Shown here one piece after another: positions 53,166 through 61,771 of a DNA stretch of 64,000 nt. This DNA comes from JAZKHT01 sp040385245 (GTDB lineage: Bacteria > Pseudomonadota > Alphaproteobacteria > Rhodobacterales > Rhodobacteraceae). The position numbers and the translations under genes are program-made. The stretch is taken from contig JAZKHT010000008.1 of the NCBI GenBank assembly GCA_040385245.1, forward strand, positions 124,001 through 188,000. The letters are read 5' to 3'. Position 1 is the stretch's first letter; each line of letters begins with the position of its first letter. Under the pieces are notes generated by a model, which worked only from the letters and a program-made list of their open reading frames with translations, was not told where the DNA came from and ran no database searches.

Positions 53166-53741
53166 TTAGCAGATCGAGCCAAAGCAGATTTCAGGCACGA
53201 AACGTGGCCGTGTCACGATGAATTCCTGAATGTTGAAACTGTTCAACCCGACATCAAAGGCCGGATCATAGCCGATTGCGGTTTCCACAATGATCGCGGT
53301 ATCGCTGTCGGCCATCTGGGGAATGCGGTTCCTGAACGCGTCCCCCTGGATCAACGCGGTTGTCAGCACCGGCATCAAACCCTGCGGCGCATAGGACCAC
53401 AGAATCTCATTGCGCGCCCGCGTCTCGTTCCAGGTCACGGAACTGACCCGCAGGGTGATGGTCTGATTTTCGTCAACCAGATAATCCAGCACCCGCAACA
53501 GCCCGTTCAGATAGGCCTGCGACATCGGGTTCATCTCGCGCGAGATCATGTCGGACACGGTGTAGGTGGCTTTCTGCACCGTATTCCGGGTCGAAAAGGC
53601 ATCCCAATAGACGAACATCGCAAGATAAGTCCAGACCAGCAACGGCAGGACGATCACCGCCTCAAGAACACCAGCTGCGGTTTCATCGGTCAGAAACCGC
53701 CGGATGAAGGTTGAAGGTCTATGCATCGGATCACCCGTCAT
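53166..53741 (-). CDS. TadE/TadG-family pilus-assembly protein
   Basis: The 191-residue product has the TadE-like N-terminus DETAAGVLEAVIVLPLLVWTYLAMFVYWDAF, a single membrane anchor with the acidic residue before it, and a periplasmic C-terminus with one Cys pair (ICFGSIC). It is the last of three coupled genes. The ATG at 53741 overlaps the previous stop (ATGA); an ATG at 53726 with better spacing to GGTGAT is an alternative. Such genes build Flp/Tad-type pili. Confidence 0.8.
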   Translation of the reverse strand: MTGDPMHRPSTFIRRFLTDETAAGVLEAVIVLPLLVWTYLAMFVYWDAFSTRNTVQKATYTVSDMISREMNPMSQAYLNGLLRVLDYLVDENQTITLRVSSVTWNETRARNEILWSYAPQGLMPVLTTALIQGDAFRNRIPQMADSDTAIIVETAIGYDPAFDVGLNSFNIQEFIVTRPRFVPEICFGSIC

Positions 53742-54283
53742 GTCGGTTCGTTCACAAAGGCGGACACGGCGACGATGCCAAATCCGCCAAGCCCGTCCTG
53801 GGGCAATCTTTTGCCAATGCCGAAACGAGGGAACATCAGATCCTGCACGATGCAGACCCGGATCAGCATGATGTCGTTCTGCTGCCCTACCTGCAAAGCG
53901 GTAACAGGTTGGATATCCTCGGTCCGGTCAATGCAGGCGGCATTGGTCGCGGGCAATGCCCAGGTCGCCGTGTTGATGCGCTGCAATTCTATCAGGATCG
54001 AGCTTTCGCAATCCCGGAACAGCGAACTGCGCGCACAGATTTCGGACTTCAGCAATTGATGCGACGGGATCGGGTAATGCCCCAGACGCAATTCGCGCAT
54101 CGTCTTGTCCAAGGCCTGTTCCAACATGATCGCGCGCGTCATGATCAGACCGCTTTCAAAAGACGCGGTAAAGACTGCCATGACAACCGGCAGGGCCAGC
54201 ACGAATTCAAGGGTGGCTGAGGCACGATCGTCTTTCACCCACCGGCGCACTTTGGTGACAAGATTTTTGATGGCCCGTTTCAT
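53738..54283 (-). CDS. tadE: TadE-family pilus-assembly protein
   Basis: The 181-residue protein has DDRASATLEFVLALPVVMAVFTASFE, the TadE signature with Glu before the hydrophobic anchor, and a periplasmic tail. Its ATG overlaps the TGA that ends the readthrough frame of the VWA gene upstream (ATGA at 54280-54283), and its own stop overlaps the next gene, so the three are one unit. It acts in minor-pilin or pilus assembly. Confidence 0.85.
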   Translation of the reverse strand: MKRAIKNLVTKVRRWVKDDRASATLEFVLALPVVMAVFTASFESGLIMTRAIMLEQALDKTMRELRLGHYPIPSHQLLKSEICARSSLFRDCESSILIELQRINTATWALPATNAACIDRTEDIQPVTALQVGQQNDIMLIRVCIVQDLMFPRFGIGKRLPQDGLGGFGIVAVSAFVNEPT

Positions 54284-54432
54284 TGGGTCAACCGTAACAG
54301 GCTGATGTTGCTGGCAATTGCCCGGAACGCCGCTTGTATTTCCAACCCGCTGGCGTTGAAGTAATGGGCGGGTGATGACACGCAGTTCCTGATCTGGGTC
54401 TGCCCGCCGCTTGGCGCTTCGAATGCGATGCC
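54280..54432 (-). pseudogene. 3' remnant of the VWA pilus gene beyond an amber codon
   Basis: Directly after the TAG at 54433-54435 the same frame continues open for 50 codons, GIAFEAPSGGQTQIRNCV, SSPAHYFNASGLEIQAAF and AIASNISLLRLTQ. It stops at TGA 54280-54282, which overlaps the tadE start. This is the normal C-terminal segment of TadG-type VWA proteins. The whole therefore is one gene with an internal amber codon. Confidence 0.85.
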
Positions 54433-55908
54433 CTAGATGATGATCGCATTGGTCTTTGCCAAGGCGCAGGCCTGCTGCAATTGCGTGTTCATATCGGCTG
54501 CATCCGTCTGGATGCGGAAATTCTGCATCCAGGTGTTGTACTGCGTGCTGCGGGTGCTGTTATTGCTTCCCAAGGCGCGGGCGTACAGCTGCCAGGCAAC
54601 CCAACTGACACGCAGATTGCCCCAGACTTGCGGCCAGGTTTGTTGTGCGACACCGGACCCGCTGTTCCAGGCCGCCGTCCGCCATGTGCCCAGATGCGGC
54701 ACCCAATATTTGCTGCCACCGGATTTGCCGGAATGATAGATCGAATAGTTGCCATCGCCGCTGCTGCGGTAAATGGTTGAAAGCCCCGTGCGATAGGTGT
54801 CGCCAAGGCGTTCCTCGTCGAAGTGTTCGCCATCTGTCATCAACACCACGACTTTCATCGACTGAAGGTCGGTATAATCAAAGGGGCGATTTTCAAAGAT
54901 GGCCGGGATCTGATGTGACGCAATAAGTTCCGAATACATCGCGCGCGCGCCTGGGTCCAACAGCGCAAGGCCCCACTTCAGCCCGGCATTGATCGATGTG
55001 GCGCCAACAGCCGACAGGTTTTGAATACGACCCTGCAAATCATCGATGCTGTGGCTGGGCAAGGTGACGGTATTCGTGGTGCTTGGGGGGCACCAGCGAT
55101 TTGCCGGGTTGGGTTTGGCGTAATCCGTGCTGGTGTGCGATACGAACGAGGTGGATTTGTCGGTGGACGAAAAGCTGTCGACATGGCCTGTCATCGGCAT
55201 CGCCAAGGTCCGCGACATGCCGACGGATGTATAAACGCTGGCCGGAAGGTCGATGCAGTTCACGTCCGCCACACCGTGATCATGCGTAGCGTTGTATTTC
55301 GCGCGCAGCACCGGTCCCAGATTGACCTGTCCATTATAAGGCACAAGCGATATCGAAATGCGGTCTTCGGGGTCGCTGCTGATGATCGTATCGACGAATT
55401 CCTTGGCGGCGGTCTTCAGGTTCGCAATCTTTGTGCCCGCCATAGAGCCGGAGATATCCAGAACCAGCGCAATTTCCACATTGGTCACGCGCTGTTCCGC
55501 GGTTGAACCGGTATTTGCGGCCAATTCGTCAATGCCGACCATATGCATGAAATAATTGCGCGTTCTGGCGGTTGCCACCGCATTGACGTTGCGGAAATTC
55601 AGCCCTTCGGTGACGACGACGCTGCGCAGGTAATCGTCGAGTTCGGCCTTTTCGAAATAATCGTGCACCACGTCTTCGGGTGTCAGTTCCTGCGTAAGGG
55701 ACGCCGCCGCCAGCGTCGCCCGGTCCAGCGTTTGCTGCATCCGCGTCCGGCTGGTTTCAAACCGCATCAGGTCCACCGCAAGCCCGCCGATCATCAGCAT
55801 CAACACGAACAGGACCAACGAAAAATACAGCAGCGACCCGTCTTCGCGCCGGGCGAAACCGTGCAGAAACCTGCGCGCTGACTGCGCGTGTGAATGTCTT
55901 TCAGGCAT
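54433..55908 (-). CDS. TadG-type VWA-domain protein, cut short by an in-frame amber codon
   Basis: The 491-residue product has a TadE/G N-terminus (REDGSLLYFSLVLFVLMLMIGGLAVDLMRFE). A von Willebrand A domain follows with MIDAS DISGSMAG (about residue 155) and later MTDGEHFDEE. The frame ends TNAIII-TAG, where the family has IIYxIAFEAP and continues for about 50 codons to the tadE overlap. The chosen ATG at 55908 has AAGGGG seven bases upstream. The protein would lack its last VWA strand and helix. TAT/TAC to TAG is one base change. A sequencing error is a possible alternative. Confidence 0.85.
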   Translation of the reverse strand: MPERHSHAQSARRFLHGFARREDGSLLYFSLVLFVLMLMIGGLAVDLMRFETSRTRMQQTLDRATLAAASLTQELTPEDVVHDYFEKAELDDYLRSVVVTEGLNFRNVNAVATARTRNYFMHMVGIDELAANTGSTAEQRVTNVEIALVLDISGSMAGTKIANLKTAAKEFVDTIISSDPEDRISISLVPYNGQVNLGPVLRAKYNATHDHGVADVNCIDLPASVYTSVGMSRTLAMPMTGHVDSFSSTDKSTSFVSHTSTDYAKPNPANRWCPPSTTNTVTLPSHSIDDLQGRIQNLSAVGATSINAGLKWGLALLDPGARAMYSELIASHQIPAIFENRPFDYTDLQSMKVVVLMTDGEHFDEERLGDTYRTGLSTIYRSSGDGNYSIYHSGKSGGSKYWVPHLGTWRTAAWNSGSGVAQQTWPQVWGNLRVSWVAWQLYARALGSNNSTRSTQYNTWMQNFRIQTDAADMNTQLQQACALAKTNAIII

Positions 55909-56238
55909 TACAGTCCCCTTTGCACCCGAAAATGACCGGCGCTGAACATTAACATTCATTAACAATTGTGTTGAATTTGGACAAAATCGTGTCGTTACCA
56001 AGAAAGCAGAGCCGGCCCGACAGAAATTTCTGCGCCGGTCTGTCGGTGCAATTGCACGTCAATCGGCGGCCGTCGCACCGTTTGGGGGATGTTCGACGTC
56101 GTTTGGAACGGAAGCCGCGTTTGAGCGTTTTCCCGGCGAAGGGGACAAGGCCGAGGTCACGCCATTGGGGCGCTGCCACCCCGGCGGCCAGTGGCTTTTG
56201 TCCGTTTCCTGACCGGAACACAGTTGAAGGATCTTCAG

Positions 56239-56724
56239 ATGAAAACCCTCGCAGACGCCTTTCACCACACGCTGCAAGATATCTACTATGCCGAAACCGC
56301 GCTGACCAAGGCGCTGCCCAAGGTCGCCAGCGCCGCCACCAACGCCGAGTTCAAAGCGCTGGTTCAGGCCCACCTGTCGGAAACCAAGCAGCAGGTCACC
56401 CTGCTGGACAAGGTGTTCGCATCCATCGGGGAAAAGGCCAAAGGCGAAAAGTGCGATGCCATCGAAGGGCTGATCAAGGAAACCGAAGGCATCATGAAAG
56501 ACGCAACCGGCGTCGCGCTTGACGCCAGCCTGATTGCCGCCGCACAGGCGGTGGAGCATTACGAGATCGCCCGCTATGGCACGCTGCGCGAATGGGCCAA
56601 GGTTCTGGGCCACACCGAAGCGCATGATTTGCTGTCCCAGATCCTGGATCAGGAAAAGGCTGCCAATTCCAAACTGACAGCCCTTGCCGTCGCCAGCATC
56701 AACACGGCCAAGCGCGTCGCCTGA
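56239..56724 (+). CDS. DUF892/YciE-YciF ferritin-like protein
   Basis: The 161-residue protein begins MKTLADAFHHTLQDIYYAETALTKALPKVA and continues with the helical DUF892 pattern (HLSETKQQVTLLDKVF, AIEGLIKE, AAAQAVEHYEIARYGTL). Members are ferritin-like four-helix proteins linked to stress; the Glu and His positions for a di-iron site are present. GAAGGA stands 7 bases before the ATG at 56239. A strong hairpin ends the transcript. Confidence 0.88.
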   Translation: MKTLADAFHHTLQDIYYAETALTKALPKVASAATNAEFKALVQAHLSETKQQVTLLDKVFASIGEKAKGEKCDAIEGLIKETEGIMKDATGVALDASLIAAAQAVEHYEIARYGTLREWAKVLGHTEAHDLLSQILDQEKAANSKLTALAVASINTAKRVA

Positions 56725-56732
56725 AGGTGACC

Positions 56733-56766
56733 AAATGGCAGGGCGCCTGTTGGCGGCCTGCCATTT
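56733..56766 (+). terminator. Terminator after the DUF892 gene
   Basis: AAATGGCAGG (56733-56742) pairs perfectly with CCTGCCATTT (56757-56766), with partly pairing inner bases (GCGCC/GGCGG). It is 9 bases past the stop codon. Confidence 0.75.
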
Positions 56767-56910
56767 CGACCCTTGGCCCATGCCGCCGGTCCATTGCCGA
56801 AAAATTCGCAATATGATCTGGTTTGTGCCAGTGGCCCGCGCCAAGGGGCCTGCATGAAAAGACCGCCTGCATCTGGCCCTTGATGCGCTGCTTTACGGGA
56901 CGGGTGTGGG

Positions 56911-58935
56911 ATGGATATCAAGGACGTGGCAAAGCCTGTCGTGCGGTCAGCCGTTTCCGGTGTCGTCACGGAAAATCCGGTCGCGCCATCCCCCTATATT
57001 CGCCGCATCACGCCGCCCCGAGTTCTGACATTCGTCGGAATCGCGGCGGTTCTGTACTTTGCCAAAGATGTCATCCTGCCGCTGTCCATCGCGGTTCTGA
57101 TCACCTTTGCGCTGTCGCCGCTAGTCACGCGGCTGCGGCGGCTGGGGGTGCCGCAAGTTTTGACAGTGCTGGTGGTTGTGGCGACAACGTTTGTCGCAGT
57201 GGCAATATTCTCGCTGATCCTTGCGATGCAGGTCAGCCAGCTTGCGCAAGGTTTGCCGACCTTTCAGCGCAACATCATCGCCAAGGTCGAGGCGTTGCAG
57301 GAAAGCAGCCGCGAAGACGGCATCCTGTCGCGCATGGCCAACATGATCAGCGCCATCAATGCCCAGATCGGCGAGGTTGTGCCGTCTGAGCCCACCCCCG
57401 GCACGGAACAGGCCAACGCCCCGCCCCCGCGCGATCCTTTGCCGGTCGAGGTGGTCGAAACCACCAGCCCCGTGCAGTTGTTGCAGGATCTGGTGCTGCC
57501 ACTGGTCAGCCCGGTCGCGACGACGGGGTTGGTGATCGTCGTCGTGATCTTCATGTTGCTGGAACGCGAAGAACTGCGTGATCGGTTCATCCGGTTGCTG
57601 GGGTCCAACGATCTGCACCGCACCACGCAGGTGCTGGAAGAGGCGGGCCAGCGCGTCGGGAAATATCTGCTGATCCAGTTGCTGGTGAATGCGATCTACG
57701 CGGTGCCCATCGCGCTGGGGCTGTGGCTGATCGGGGTGCCGAACGCGCTGCTGTGGGGGTTGATGACGCTGATCCTGCGCTTCGTGCCCTATATCGGATC
57801 AATCCTTGCCGCCGCCTTTCCGCTGTTTCTGGCCTTTGCCATCTCGCCGGATTGGAGTGCGGTGCTGTGGACCATCGCCCTGTTCGGGGTGGTGGAGCTG
57901 ATCACCAGCAACGTGATCGAGCCAAAGTTGTATGGGTCGCGCACCGGGGTCAGCCCGCTGGCGATCATCATTGCCGCGATCTTCTGGACATGGATCTGGG
58001 GGCCGTTGGGGTTGGTGCTGTCAACGCCGCTGACGGTCTGCCTTGTGGTGCTGGGCCGTCACATCCCGCAGTTCGAGGTGTTCTACATCATTCTGGGGGA
58101 TGAACCGGTTCTGGCCCCCCATGCGCGGTTGTATCAGCGCCTGCTGGCCGGCGACGCGCTGGAGGCAACATCCCGCGCCGAAGAGTCGGTGGACGAGGTG
58201 TTCCTGGCCGATTACTACCGCGATGTCGGCATTCCGGCCCTGTTGATCGCGCAGACCGACCATGCGCGCGGTGTTCTGACCCCCGAACAGGAAACGCGCC
58301 TTGTCGCCGTCGCGATGACGATGATCCAGAATCTGCAGGACGTGGTGACCGACGAAGTGCAGGACGCGGGCACCGCGACCGAAGCCCCGGTCGAGGGGGA
58401 CGCGCCGACAACACCCAGCGACACTGTGGCCCTTGACGGCATAGGGTTCCGCGTCACCTGCATCGGTGGGCGCAGTCGGCTGGATGATGTGGCGGCTGCC
58501 ATGCTGGCGCAGGCCATGGCCGCCGAAGGGGCAGACGTGGTGCATCTGCCGCACACCGACCTTGCCCCCGCCAATTTTCGCGACAGGGCGGACGGGTCGC
58601 GCGATTGCGTGATTTTGGCCTTTCTGGATGCAGCCCCCAGCCGCGCGTCGCTGCTGCACATCAGGCGGATCAAGCGGGCCGCCCCCGCTGTGCGTATCGG
58701 GGTCGTGATCTGGCAAATGCCGCCTGAATTGCACGAAGACACCGACATCGCCCGCCGCGTCATGCCCGTCTCTGCCGAAAAACTGCTGGAGGCCTCAGAG
58801 ATCGGCGCCGATTTCGTCGTAACCGACCTGGAGGCGGCGATGGCAGGCGCATTCACCGATGCGCCCGCCAAGGCCATTCCCCTGCCGGTCAAGCGCAAGC
58901 TGCGCCCGCAAGGTCGGGGCAGGGTGACCGCCTGA
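56911..58935 (+). CDS. AI-2E-family membrane protein with long C-terminal extension
   Basis: The 674-residue protein has the AI-2E/PerM fold in its first ~400 residues (VLYFAKDVILPLSIAVLITFALSPLVTRLRRLGVP, ALLWGLMTLILRFVPYIGSILAAAFP, NVIEPKLYGSRTGVSPLAIIIAAIFWTWIWG). A further ~270 residues follow, predicted soluble: YRDVGIPALLIAQTDHARG, then an alpha/beta part with FRVTCIGGRSRLDD. The usual family length is 340-400. The extension has no transmembrane segments and could be a cytoplasmic sensory or regulatory domain. Transport role and substrate are unknown. Confidence 0.85.
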   Translation: MDIKDVAKPVVRSAVSGVVTENPVAPSPYIRRITPPRVLTFVGIAAVLYFAKDVILPLSIAVLITFALSPLVTRLRRLGVPQVLTVLVVVATTFVAVAIFSLILAMQVSQLAQGLPTFQRNIIAKVEALQESSREDGILSRMANMISAINAQIGEVVPSEPTPGTEQANAPPPRDPLPVEVVETTSPVQLLQDLVLPLVSPVATTGLVIVVVIFMLLEREELRDRFIRLLGSNDLHRTTQVLEEAGQRVGKYLLIQLLVNAIYAVPIALGLWLIGVPNALLWGLMTLILRFVPYIGSILAAAFPLFLAFAISPDWSAVLWTIALFGVVELITSNVIEPKLYGSRTGVSPLAIIIAAIFWTWIWGPLGLVLSTPLTVCLVVLGRHIPQFEVFYIILGDEPVLAPHARLYQRLLAGDALEATSRAEESVDEVFLADYYRDVGIPALLIAQTDHARGVLTPEQETRLVAVAMTMIQNLQDVVTDEVQDAGTATEAPVEGDAPTTPSDTVALDGIGFRVTCIGGRSRLDDVAAAMLAQAMAAEGADVVHLPHTDLAPANFRDRADGSRDCVILAFLDAAPSRASLLHIRRIKRAAPAVRIGVVIWQMPPELHEDTDIARRVMPVSAEKLLEASEIGADFVVTDLEAAMAGAFTDAPAKAIPLPVKRKLRPQGRGRVTA

Positions 58936-60225
58936 TCAGGCGGCAGTCACGCGCCAGATCACGTCGCCCACATCGTCGGCCACCAGCAACGATGCCTTGT
59001 CTGGGCCGATGGCCACGCCCACGGGCCGCCCGTAAGACACCTTTTCATCGTCTGACAAAAAGCCCCACAGGATGTCTTTGGGCGGGCCAGCGGGGCGGCC
59101 GTTTTCAAAGGGTACAAAAATCACCCGATACCCGCTGAGGGTGGAGCGGTTCCACGATCCGTGCTGCCCGATCACCATGCCGTCGCCAAAGCCGGGCAGG
59201 GTGCCTGCGGGCATCCAGCACAGGCCAAGCGATGCGGTATGTCCGCCAAGCGCGTAATCCGGTGTGATCGCCCGCGCCACCAGTTCGGCATCCTGTGGCA
59301 CGCGGTCATCGACGGTCTTGCCCCAATAGCAATAGGGCCAGCCGTAAAACCCGCCATCCTGCACCGATGTCAGGTAATCGGGCGGCGTTTCATCGCCCAG
59401 ACCGTCCCGTTCGTTTACGACCGTCCACAGCTTGCCCGTCACAGGCTCCCACGCGGTGCCGACGGCGTTGCGCAGACCGGATGCAAAGATGCGCGCAGCC
59501 CCGGTGGTCAGGTCCAGCTCCCATATCGCGGCGCGGCCTTCTTCGGCCTTCATCCCTTGATCCCCGATGTTGGACAGTGATCCGACACCCGCATAGATCT
59601 TGGTGCCGTCGGGCGATGCGATCAGACTGCGTGTCCAGTGGCCGCCCGGCTTGAAATCCACCAATTTGCGCCCCGGTCCGGTCAGGCGGGTTGTGCCGTC
59701 CTGATAGGGAAAGGCCACGATTCCATCAGTGTTGCCGACGTAAAAGGTGTCGCCCACCAGTGCCATGCCGAAGGGTTGGTTCTGTTCGTCGATAAAGACA
59801 TGCCGCGTCTCGGCCACGCCATCGCCGTCAGGGTCGCGCCACAGGGTGATGCGGTTGGCGCTGATCCCCAGCGCCTTGGCCCGCCGCATCGTCGCCTGCA
59901 TCGCCCGGTCCATCAGGCCCTTGGGCGGATCGGCCTGCAACAGCGCTTCGGCCACCAGAACGTCACCGTTGGGCAGCACTTCGATCCAGCGGGGGTGTTG
60001 CAGGTCGGACGCAAAGGCATTGACGCGCAGCCCCGCCGCAGCTGAGGGCACATGCCCCGGTTCCCACCCTTTGGCGGTCGGCATCTTCAGGGTCATGATG
60101 CCCTGCTTTTTCGCCTGCGGGATCGTCGGCTGTGTGCCCACCGCCACCCGGTCGGGCGCGCCCATCCGCCGCAGAACGACCATCGCGCCGCCCACGACCG
60201 CCGCCGCTTTTGCCATCACATCCAT
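58936..60225 (-). CDS. PQQ-type sugar dehydrogenase (sorbosone dehydrogenase-like)
   Basis: The 429-residue protein has a short hydrophobic N-terminus and a beta-propeller with family hallmarks: LQHPRWIEVLPNGDVLVAEA, GNTDGIVAFPY, GLRNAVGTAWEP, YGWPYCYWG and GQHGSWNRSTLSGY. This subgroup uses pyrroloquinoline quinone on sugars or sorbosone. Its stop touches the preceding convergent stop (TGATCA palindrome), so the genes end back to back. Confidence 0.85.
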   Translation of the reverse strand: MDVMAKAAAVVGGAMVVLRRMGAPDRVAVGTQPTIPQAKKQGIMTLKMPTAKGWEPGHVPSAAAGLRVNAFASDLQHPRWIEVLPNGDVLVAEALLQADPPKGLMDRAMQATMRRAKALGISANRITLWRDPDGDGVAETRHVFIDEQNQPFGMALVGDTFYVGNTDGIVAFPYQDGTTRLTGPGRKLVDFKPGGHWTRSLIASPDGTKIYAGVGSLSNIGDQGMKAEEGRAAIWELDLTTGAARIFASGLRNAVGTAWEPVTGKLWTVVNERDGLGDETPPDYLTSVQDGGFYGWPYCYWGKTVDDRVPQDAELVARAITPDYALGGHTASLGLCWMPAGTLPGFGDGMVIGQHGSWNRSTLSGYRVIFVPFENGRPAGPPKDILWGFLSDDEKVSYGRPVGVAIGPDKASLLVADDVGDVIWRVTAA

Positions 60226-60372
60226 AATTTGCCTCGTGCTTTATTTTATTGGGCGCAAGGTAGAGTAGCCTTGCCCCCTGTCCAAGGGCGAAATCCCATC
60301 AGCATGGCTGCGTTTTGCTTTCCGCCGACTTTGCTCTAGCTTTGGCATCGGATCGGGAAAAGGAAGATCGGG

Positions 60373-61005
60373 ATGATTGCAATCGCCACTCATGGGCCGC
60401 GCACGGTCATTCTGGCCGCCTTTGCCTTGTGTTTGCCGTCGGTTTCGCAGGCCGAAACCTCCTTCATGCCGGGCGAGACGCAGTACATCGCCGCCCTTGG
60501 CAATGCCGGTGCCACGTCGGGCACTGATGCAGAAACCTGGGGCTTCTGGTCGGTTGATCCCGGCCCGCGCGGGGTCTGGGTCAAGGATTACGCCGATCTG
60601 ATGGCGAACGGCGGCATTGCGCCCAATGGCTGGCAGTTCGACAGCAACGGCTGGTGGCTGGAAGAACATGGCCTGATCATGGAGGCACCCAGTTTCCCGC
60701 TGCCCCCCGGCCAATATGTCGTGACCGGCGCGCGCGAGGTGACATCGGTGCTGACGGTCGCCGCACCTGATGCGGCGGGCAAGCAGGCCTGGGCGCTGGC
60801 CGATGGGGCAACGATACATGACGTGACGCATTTGCGCTGTCGCGCGGCGCTGTACCGGGCGGCCGACGGGCAATCCTGCACGCCGGACAAGACCGCGACA
60901 GACGTCTTCCCGATGAGTCCGGGCATCGCCATGCCAAGCGTGCAAGGGTGCAGCAAACGCGATTATCAGGTGTTGATCGTGGTGGGAAAGCTGGTCGAAA
61001 GCTGA
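60373..61005 (+). CDS. Unknown secreted protein, 210 aa
   Basis: The protein has a signal peptide (VILAAFALCLPSVSQA) and a beta-rich periplasmic body with conserved-looking aromatic stretches (WGFWSVDPGPRGVWVKDY, NGWQFDSNGWWLEEHG). Three Cys occur late in the chain (RCRAALYR, SCTPD, GCSKR). I do not recognise a family. It stands between two convergent or divergent gene groups. Confidence 0.6.
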   Translation: MIAIATHGPRTVILAAFALCLPSVSQAETSFMPGETQYIAALGNAGATSGTDAETWGFWSVDPGPRGVWVKDYADLMANGGIAPNGWQFDSNGWWLEEHGLIMEAPSFPLPPGQYVVTGAREVTSVLTVAAPDAAGKQAWALADGATIHDVTHLRCRAALYRAADGQSCTPDKTATDVFPMSPGIAMPSVQGCSKRDYQVLIVVGKLVES

Positions 61006-61009
61006 CCCG

Positions 61010-61771
61010 TCACGTCAGCCCGCCCAGCAGCATCGTCGTGCCACCGATCAGGATCAGCCCCTCGATCAGCAGGGTGTGCAGGCGCAGGCTGGTGCGTCGG
61101 ACAAGCCATGCGGCACAGGCGGTGCCGGGGATGGTGCAGATGCCCATGATCAGCGCCAGCACGAAATAATTCAGCGACAGCGCGTCCAGCGTGCCAAAGA
61201 TCACGGTCTTCGCCAGATTGACCATCACCGCAATTGCCGCATCGGTCGCCAGCAGGGCGGGGCCTGCAAAGCCGATCCCCATCAGCATCGGCACGATCAG
61301 CATCCCCGCCCCCACGATGATCGACGACAGGAACCCGAAAGCCGCCCCGATGCCGTAAACCCCGATGGGGCTGGGCGTCATCGCCCTGCCCGCCATCACC
61401 CGGCGCAACGGGACTGACCCGATCAGCACCGCCCCCAGCACCGCCTGAATGATCGCGCTGTCCATCTTGACGTACAACTCGGCCCCCAGCCAGGCCATCG
61501 GAATGGCGATGGCCGACACCCGCAGGATGGTGCCCCGGTCCATATGCTGGCGATAGAACCACACACGGCTGCCGTTGTTGATCAGCATCAGCACCGACAT
61601 CATCGGGATCAGTGCCTTTGGCCCGACGATGGGCGCGATGAACAGCGTCACAAGGATGCCCGCGCCATAGCCCGACAGCCCGCCCAGCATGCCTGCGAAA
61701 AAGCACACCGTCATGCCGGCAAGGATCATCATGGGGCCGAACGACCCCGACAGCAGGTCGGCCTCGGTCAT
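61010..61771 (-). CDS. TauE/SafE-family membrane transporter
   Basis: The 253-residue protein has seven or eight hydrophobic segments and the TauE/SafE pattern: LAGMTVCFFAGMLGGLSGYGAGILVT, PLRRVMAGRAMTPSP, FGFLSSIIVGAGMLIVPMLMG. The family exports sulfite or other organic and inorganic anions. Its ATG overlaps the stop of the MmgE/PrpD gene by 4 bases (ATGA), so the two are coupled; this links a transporter to a carboxylate pathway. Confidence 0.87.
   Translation of the reverse strand: MTEADLLSGSFGPMMILAGMTVCFFAGMLGGLSGYGAGILVTLFIAPIVGPKALIPMMSVLMLINNGSRVWFYRQHMDRGTILRVSAIAIPMAWLGAELYVKMDSAIIQAVLGAVLIGSVPLRRVMAGRAMTPSPIGVYGIGAAFGFLSSIIVGAGMLIVPMLMGIGFAGPALLATDAAIAVMVNLAKTVIFGTLDALSLNYFVLALIMGICTIPGTACAAWLVRRTSLRLHTLLIEGLILIGGTTMLLGGLT

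Noticed and set aside
55950..55980. CtrA box before the VWA pilus gene
   Set aside because: TTAA and TTAAC are present, but the spacer is 6 and not 7 bases.
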